Shown in pieces: positions 7,570-11,272 of a stretch of DNA of 11,272 nt (positions are counted from its first letter, which is position 1; each line of letters starts with the position of its first letter). The stretch spans positions 1-11,272 of the forward strand of contig JAIPGE010000028.1 in the NCBI GenBank assembly GCA_021736285.1, given 5' to 3'. The translations under genes were made by a program, and so were the position numbers. Below the pieces are notes generated by a model. It was not told the DNA's origin and ran no database searches. It was given only the letters and a program-made list of their open reading frames with translations. Source of the stretch: Candidatus Izemoplasma sp. Its GTDB lineage: Bacteria > Bacillota_I > Bacilli_A > Izemoplasmatales > Izemoplasmataceae.

Positions 7570-8713
7570 AGTTGGTATCGATCGGATTGATTCAGTGATA
7601 GATATATTTAATAAGAAACGTGTTGGATTAATAACCAATCCAACAGGTGTCAATCGGGACTTGATATCAACGATTGATATCCTATATGAAAAAACGAACT
7701 TAGTTAGTCTTTTTTCACCAGAACATGGAATTCGAGGAGAACTTCAAGCAGGCATTCAATTAGATGATTATACTGATTTATTGACAGGATGTACAGTGTA
7801 TTCACTTTATGGTAAAAACAAAAAACCAACATCAAAAATGATGGATACTATCGATATTCTTGCTTTTGATATCCAAGATGTCGGGGCACGCTTTTATACT
7901 TACTTATATACCATGGCTTATGCGATGATCGCATGTCATGAAAATGAGAAAAAAATGGTTGTCTTTGACCGTCCCAATCCAGTAAATGCCAATGAGGTAG
8001 AAGGAAACATCTTAAATACAAAATTCCAATCATTTGTTGGATATTATCCTATTGTACAGCGATATGGATTGACAATTGGTGAACTTGCAACGCTCTTTAA
8101 CGAAGAATTTAATATTCAATGTGATTTAACGATTGTTAAAATGGAAGGCTATCAACGAACCATGGATTATTTTGATACAGGATTAAAGTGGATATTTCCA
8201 TCTCCTAACCTACCGAGTATAGAAAGTACATACTTGTATCTCAGTAACTGTATTTTTGAAGGAACTAATCTTTCAGAAGGACGTGGAACAACCAAACCAT
8301 TTCAAATTATAGGAAGTCCTTACTTAGATCATGTGTGGCTAAAAAACACCCTTAATCAAAAACAGATTCGTGGGGTGGCATTCCGAACACTTTACTTCAC
8401 ACCAACCTTTTCTAAGCATCAAGGTAAGTTGTGTAAAGGGATTGAATGTATAGTCACTGATAAATCGGTTTTCAAACCGGTAAAGCTTGGATATATCATA
8501 CTTGATTTAATTCGTAATCACCATCCGGAATTCGCTTTTATCAAACCATTTAAAGAAGGTATGCATCCATTTGTCGATTTACTAACAGGAAACAATTATG
8601 TTCGTCATCATACATTTTCAATTGATGAACAGTTAAACCAAATAGATAAAGATACCCAAGTATTTAAAGACTTGAAAAGGAGGTATCACTTTGATGAGTA
8701 TAAAGCAAATTAA
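7562..8713 (+). CDS. namZ: NamZ-like exo-beta-N-acetylmuramidase (DUF1343, GH171)
   Basis: This 383-residue protein matches the DUF1343/YbbC family, whose B. subtilis member NamZ releases MurNAc from the non-reducing end of peptidoglycan-derived glycans. Conserved blocks are clear and in order: VGLITNPTGV (21-30), FSPEHGIRGE (51-60), DIQDVGARFYTY (103-114), DRPNP (136-140), VEGN (146-149), SPNLPS (214-219) and EGTNLSEGRGTTKPF (233-247). The glutamates in SPEHG, VEGN and EGTNLSEGRG are likely active-site residues by conservation. The protein begins directly with MVKVGIDRID and has no signal peptide, unlike secreted B. subtilis NamZ. Its six cysteines also fit a cytoplasmic enzyme. It overlaps the membrane gene before it by 8 bases and the GH3 gene after it by 20 bases. 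The ribosome binding site is AGGAG at 7551-7555. The family call is firm; the exact substrate and cytoplasmic location are inference. Confidence 0.93.
   Translation: MVKVGIDRIDSVIDIFNKKRVGLITNPTGVNRDLISTIDILYEKTNLVSLFSPEHGIRGELQAGIQLDDYTDLLTGCTVYSLYGKNKKPTSKMMDTIDILAFDIQDVGARFYTYLYTMAYAMIACHENEKKMVVFDRPNPVNANEVEGNILNTKFQSFVGYYPIVQRYGLTIGELATLFNEEFNIQCDLTIVKMEGYQRTMDYFDTGLKWIFPSPNLPSIESTYLYLSNCIFEGTNLSEGRGTTKPFQIIGSPYLDHVWLKNTLNQKQIRGVAFRTLYFTPTFSKHQGKLCKGIECIVTDKSVFKPVKLGYIILDLIRNHHPEFAFIKPFKEGMHPFVDLLTGNNYVRHHTFSIDEQLNQIDKDTQVFKDLKRRYHFDEYKAN
8677..8684 (+). promoter_or_regulatory. Ribosome binding site deciding the start of the GH3 gene
   Basis: AAGGAGGT is a near-perfect anti-16S match inside the namZ-like gene. 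The ATG at 8694 lies 9 bases downstream. A TTG at 8691, one codon earlier, is also possible but less likely. Confidence 0.75.
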
Positions 8714-10259
8714 TCAATTGAGGCTTGAAGAAAAAATAGGACAGTTGTTTGTTTTTGGGTTTGATGCACTTGACATCAATGATCACGCAATTAATTTAAT
8801 TAAGCATTATAAAGCGGGTAACATTATTTTGTTTGCACGAAATGTAAAAACACCTAAACAACTCCATCAATTAAATCAAAACTTACAAAAACTCGCACAA
8901 GAAGAAATTGGGATTCCACTTTTCATTACCATTGATCAAGAGGGTGGGATGGTTTCACGAATTAAAAATGGTGCTACATTTTTTCCTGGGGCGATGACTA
9001 TTGGAGCAACGAATGAACCTAAACATGCATACGTCCTTGGTGATTTTATGGGTAAAGAATTAAAGCAACTAGGTATTAATATGAATTTAGCACCTGATCT
9101 AGATGTCAATAACAATCCATACAATCCAGTCATAGGTGTTCGAAGTTACAGTGATGATCCATCTAAGGTAAGTGCTTTTGGTTCCATGTTTGTAAAAGGT
9201 CTTCAAAAGCATATCATTGCAACTGGAAAACATTTTCCAGGACATGGAGACACACAAGTAGATTCACATTTAGCACTACCTGTCATTGATAAGAATAAAG
9301 ATGCTTTGTTTGATGTTGAACTAAAACCGTTTCAGAAAGTAATTGATGAATGTATTCATGCAATTATGACGTCTCATATAAATTTTCCAGCATTCACTGA
9401 AAACAATAAACCATGTACATTATCAAAAAATTGTTTAACTGGTTTATTACGTAATCAACTGGGGTTTAAAGGGCTAATTATTACAGATTGTATGCAAATG
9501 AAGGCAATACAACATACGTATACAACACCTAGAGGTGCCCTCATGGCAATTGAAGCAGGAGCTGATTTGGTTTGTGTATCACACAGTGAATCACTCCAAA
9601 TAGAAGCCATTCAAGCTGTGACTAAAGCCGTTAAAGATAATATGATTTCAATTGATGTAATTAATAAACGTGTGAATAACGTGCTGAAATATAAAGCAAT
9701 GTTTGCACGATTTGAGATGCCATCTTATGAACATATTAAGCAGGACGTTGTCAATGATCAACATAAACAATACAGTTATGATGTTGTTCGTCAAGCTGTT
9801 ACACAAATCAAGGGAAGTCCCTTTAAACAAAAAGGTTTGACACTTCTAATTGCAAGTCATCCACTATCAACAACCATTGCTGATGAAAATGATGGTAACT
9901 ACAGTTTAATCGCTGCAGCTAAAAAAGCATTACCAGCATTTCATACGAAGGAAGTTAGTGTTCAATTAGATCAAAAAGAAATTGAGGAAATTTTAGTTAT
10001 ACAAGATAATTATGATCAAATTGTATTTTGTTCATACAATGCCAATATCTATAAACATCAACAATCATTATTAAAGACATTGCAAGCACAAAACAATCTA
10101 TATGTTCTTATGATGAGAAACCCATATGATACGGTCTTTGTAAAAGAGTTAAAACAAGTTGTTGCCTTTTATGAATTTACACCGAATTCAATAAAAGCTG
10201 CAATAGACTACCTAAAAGAAGAACTCAATCCAGAAGGGAGATGTCCCGTTCAATTATGA
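8694..10259 (+). CDS. nagZ: NagZ-like beta-N-acetylglucosaminidase, glycoside hydrolase family 3
   Basis: This 521-residue enzyme is predicted to remove non-reducing GlcNAc from GlcNAc-MurNAc fragments. The N-terminal GH3 barrel (about 1-340) carries ITIDQEGGMVSRI (78-90) for substrate binding, the NagZ signature KHFPGHGDTQVDSHLALP (179-196) with the Asp-His dyad D190/H192 that serves as acid-base in NagZ enzymes, and LIITDCMQMKAI (261-272) with D265 as the nucleophile. The C-terminal alpha/beta domain (about 360-521) ends in NPEGRCPVQL, a usual GH3 terminus, so this is the two-domain Gram-positive type and not the short Gram-negative form. No signal peptide is present and there are seven cysteines, so it is probably cytoplasmic, in contrast to exported B. 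subtilis NagZ. It overlaps namZ by 20 bases and the kinase gene by 4. Confidence 0.94.
   Translation: MSIKQINQLRLEEKIGQLFVFGFDALDINDHAINLIKHYKAGNIILFARNVKTPKQLHQLNQNLQKLAQEEIGIPLFITIDQEGGMVSRIKNGATFFPGAMTIGATNEPKHAYVLGDFMGKELKQLGINMNLAPDLDVNNNPYNPVIGVRSYSDDPSKVSAFGSMFVKGLQKHIIATGKHFPGHGDTQVDSHLALPVIDKNKDALFDVELKPFQKVIDECIHAIMTSHINFPAFTENNKPCTLSKNCLTGLLRNQLGFKGLIITDCMQMKAIQHTYTTPRGALMAIEAGADLVCVSHSESLQIEAIQAVTKAVKDNMISIDVINKRVNNVLKYKAMFARFEMPSYEHIKQDVVNDQHKQYSYDVVRQAVTQIKGSPFKQKGLTLLIASHPLSTTIADENDGNYSLIAAAKKALPAFHTKEVSVQLDQKEIEEILVIQDNYDQIVFCSYNANIYKHQQSLLKTLQAQNNLYVLMMRNPYDTVFVKELKQVVAFYEFTPNSIKAAIDYLKEELNPEGRCPVQL
10256..10259 (+). promoter_or_regulatory. ATGA start/stop overlap coupling GH3 and kinase translation
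   Basis: The kinase ATG shares bases with the TGA stop of the GH3 gene. The nearest purine-rich site, AAGGGAG at 10234-10240, is 15 bases away, which is long for independent initiation. Restart by terminating ribosomes is therefore the likely mode. Confidence 0.55.
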
Positions 10260-11161
10260 GTAACTATATCATAGCCATAGACGGTGGTGGCACAAAAACA
10301 TTAGGTGTATTATATACATTAGATGGAATTGAAGAAAAACGTGTCATACATGGGTTTGCTAATTTCAGTGTTGATGAATTGGCAACACAATTAAATCTCA
10401 AAAAAACAATAGATGATTTAATCAAAGATGTTGATACATCCAACATATTGGGCATTGTTATGGGTGTCGCAGGGGTTTCTAAATTATCTAATAAAGCACA
10501 ATACATTCGTAACTTAGAACATAAATATCATACAAAAGTAATTATTGTATCCGATGCTGAAATTGCATTATATTCGATAAAGAAAGACACTGATAATTGT
10601 GTCATAATGGTATTGGGTGGTACGGGTAGTGCTGTGATGTTGAATGATGAAACAGGCACAAATATAATCGGTGGCTTTGGACATATCCTTGGAGATGAAG
10701 GCTCTGGGTATCATCTCGCAATTACGGCCTTAAGAAAAATTATTGGTCAATATGAAAACAACCAAAAAATTTCTGAGTTATCAAAAGAAATATTGAAACA
10801 TTTAGATATTACAAATTATGTTAAGATAAAACGATTTGTCTATAATAATAAAAAAAGTGAAATTGCTAAATTATCATTGTTTATATCAAAATATGCAATT
10901 CAAGGAAATGATGAAGCAAAAAGGTTGTTTGTCTTTGAAGGAAAGCACCTTGCAAGACAAACAATATTGGCATATAAAAAGTTAGATACATGTCAAAAAG
11001 TAACAATTGGTATTCGGGGCGGATTTTTACAAAATGCGCCATTAGTTAAAGAAACGTTTGTTAATGAATTAGAACAAAATAATATTGACTTCGATTTAGA
11101 TGAATCTAAAGTTGAACCAATTATTGGTGCGTTTTATTTGGCAAAAAGAAATTTTGAATGA
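10256..11161 (+). CDS. murK: BadF/BadG-type N-acetylmuramic acid / N-acetylglucosamine kinase (MurK-like)
   Basis: This 301-residue ASKHA-fold sugar kinase is predicted to phosphorylate free MurNAc and/or GlcNAc at the 6-OH in the cytoplasm. Motifs are the phosphate-1 loop AIDGGGTKT (7-15), IVMGVAGVSK (67-76), the probable catalytic Asp in VSDAEIAL (D100), the phosphate-2 loop VLGGTGSA (119-126), GGFGHILGDEGSGYHL (139-154, typical of the BadF/BadG GlcNAc-kinase branch) and the adenosine loop GIRGGFLQN (252-260). Clostridium acetobutylicum MurK is a characterised member of this family acting on both sugars. I chose the ATG at 10256 because it puts MSNYIIAIDGGG at the usual N-terminus and forms an ATGA overlap with the GH3 stop. 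An ATG at 10241 directly abuts the purine-rich AAGGGAG and leaves no spacer. Placement just before murQ favours MurNAc as a substrate; sugar specificity is inference. Confidence 0.88.
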   Translation: MSNYIIAIDGGGTKTLGVLYTLDGIEEKRVIHGFANFSVDELATQLNLKKTIDDLIKDVDTSNILGIVMGVAGVSKLSNKAQYIRNLEHKYHTKVIIVSDAEIALYSIKKDTDNCVIMVLGGTGSAVMLNDETGTNIIGGFGHILGDEGSGYHLAITALRKIIGQYENNQKISELSKEILKHLDITNYVKIKRFVYNNKKSEIAKLSLFISKYAIQGNDEAKRLFVFEGKHLARQTILAYKKLDTCQKVTIGIRGGFLQNAPLVKETFVNELEQNNIDFDLDESKVEPIIGAFYLAKRNFE

Positions 11162-11170
11162 GGTGATATT

Positions 11171-11272
11171 GTGGTTGAATTAAGTAAAATTACTACAGAA
11201 AATCGAAATGAAAACACAAAAAATATTGATATTTCATCAACTTGTGAAATATTAAAAGTCATTAATAATGAG
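11171..11272 (+). CDS. murQ: N-acetylmuramic acid 6-phosphate etherase, N-terminal part (3' end outside window)
   Basis: Only the first 34 residues are in the window and the frame is open to the last base. They read as the conserved MurQ N-terminus: LSKITTENRNENTKNID (4-20), then SSTCEILKVINNE (22-34), matching the family pattern TExxNxxTxxID...ST.EI...IN.E. MurQ is a SIS-domain lyase that converts MurNAc-6-P to GlcNAc-6-P and D-lactate in the cytoplasm; the SIS domain itself lies beyond the window. The start is GTG at 11171, with GAGG at 11160-11163 spaced 7 bases upstream and overlapping the kinase stop. Following the kinase by 9 bases, it supplies the next step of the same pathway. Confidence 0.88.
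   Translation, partial: MVELSKITTENRNENTKNIDISSTCEILKVINNE

Larger units (their letters stand above)
2..11272 (+). other. Interior of one long co-directional operon
   Basis: All eleven genes are on the + strand. Junctions from left to right are: 11-base gap, 11-base overlap, 2-base gap, no gap, 11-base overlap, 11-base gap, 8-base overlap, 20-base overlap, 4-base overlap and 9-base gap. No space exists for a conventional promoter or rho-independent terminator between genes, and I saw none. The controlling promoter and any regulator or operator must lie upstream of base 1. Confidence 0.8.

Noticed and set aside
7661..7681. Perfect 8-base inverted repeat with a 3-base loop (GATATCAA-CGA-TTGATATC) near the start of the namZ-like gene.
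   Set aside because: It lies inside coding sequence for a normal stretch of the family (LISTIDIL), is AT-rich with no T-run after it, and is likely a chance result of codon use.
10241..10255. ATG at 10241 as start of the kinase gene.
   Set aside because: There is no spacer after the purine-rich site, and the extra MSRSI is not part of the family N-terminus; the ATGA overlap at 10256 fits better, although not decisively.
10264..10506. Minus-strand open frames such as this one, and others at 1736-1948, 3414-3611, 4024-4215, 6855-7037, 7848-8033, 8936-9133 and 9648-9830.
   Set aside because: All lie opposite well-supported + strand genes, are short and have no recognisable protein features.
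1..11272. CRISPR arrays, tRNA or rRNA genes, insertion sequences, riboswitches, catabolite-repression (cre) sites and rho-independent terminators.
   Set aside because: None was seen; coding sequence fills the window almost completely and no repeated or structured non-coding stretch is present.
1..11272. Use of a TGA-as-tryptophan genetic code.
   Set aside because: The genes use TGG for tryptophan, and the GH3 and kinase genes end at TGA in places that give complete family-typical C-termini.

Overview
The window is strongly AT-rich. All eleven genes lie on the + strand with almost no intergenic space: the largest gaps are 11 bases, and five neighbouring pairs overlap. Nearly every gene has a good Shine-Dalgarno site. 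Tryptophan is encoded by TGG and two genes (the GH3 enzyme and the kinase) end in TGA, so TGA is a stop codon here, unlike in Mycoplasma-type Mollicutes. Gene content and style suggest a low-GC Bacillota or Bacilli-related organism. A member of the Acholeplasma/Izemoplasma/Haloplasma or Erysipelotrichia side is possible, but the sequence seen here does not settle this. The whole window looks like the interior of one long operon. No promoter or terminator is visible, and the first and last genes are cut by the window edges.

Layout. Positions 2-274 hold the C-terminal end of a MalG-type carbohydrate ABC permease, belonging to a transporter that lies mostly upstream. Positions 286-4989 hold three envelope proteins: a secreted beta-propeller (NHL-like) protein with TPR repeats and a C-terminal membrane anchor, a Yip1-family polytopic membrane protein, and a large DUF5696-like extracytoplasmic protein with glycosidase-like features. 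Positions 4990-6919 hold a second ABC permease pair (MalF-like and MalG-like). Positions 6931-7569 hold a YesL/DUF624-type membrane protein. Positions 7562-11272 hold four enzymes of peptidoglycan amino-sugar salvage: a NamZ-like exo-N-acetylmuramidase (DUF1343, GH171), a NagZ-like GH3 beta-N-acetylglucosaminidase, a BadF/BadG-type MurNAc/GlcNAc kinase (MurK-like) and the start of MurQ (MurNAc-6-phosphate etherase).

How the genes may work together (inference). The DUF5696 protein and its membrane partners would act on or sense a polymer outside the cell, possibly peptidoglycan glycan. One or both ABC permease pairs would import amino-sugar oligosaccharides. Inside the cell, NamZ and NagZ, both without signal peptides, would trim MurNAc and GlcNAc from non-reducing ends. 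The kinase would phosphorylate the free sugars, and MurQ would turn MurNAc-6-P into GlcNAc-6-P and D-lactate. This resembles the Bacillus subtilis murQ-murR-murP-amiE-nagZ-namZ locus, but the PTS transporter is replaced by ABC transport plus a kinase, and the two glycosidases appear to be cytoplasmic instead of secreted. No ATPase and no solute-binding protein lie within the window. The least understood part is the propeller/TPR, Yip1 and DUF5696 trio placed between two ABC permease modules.
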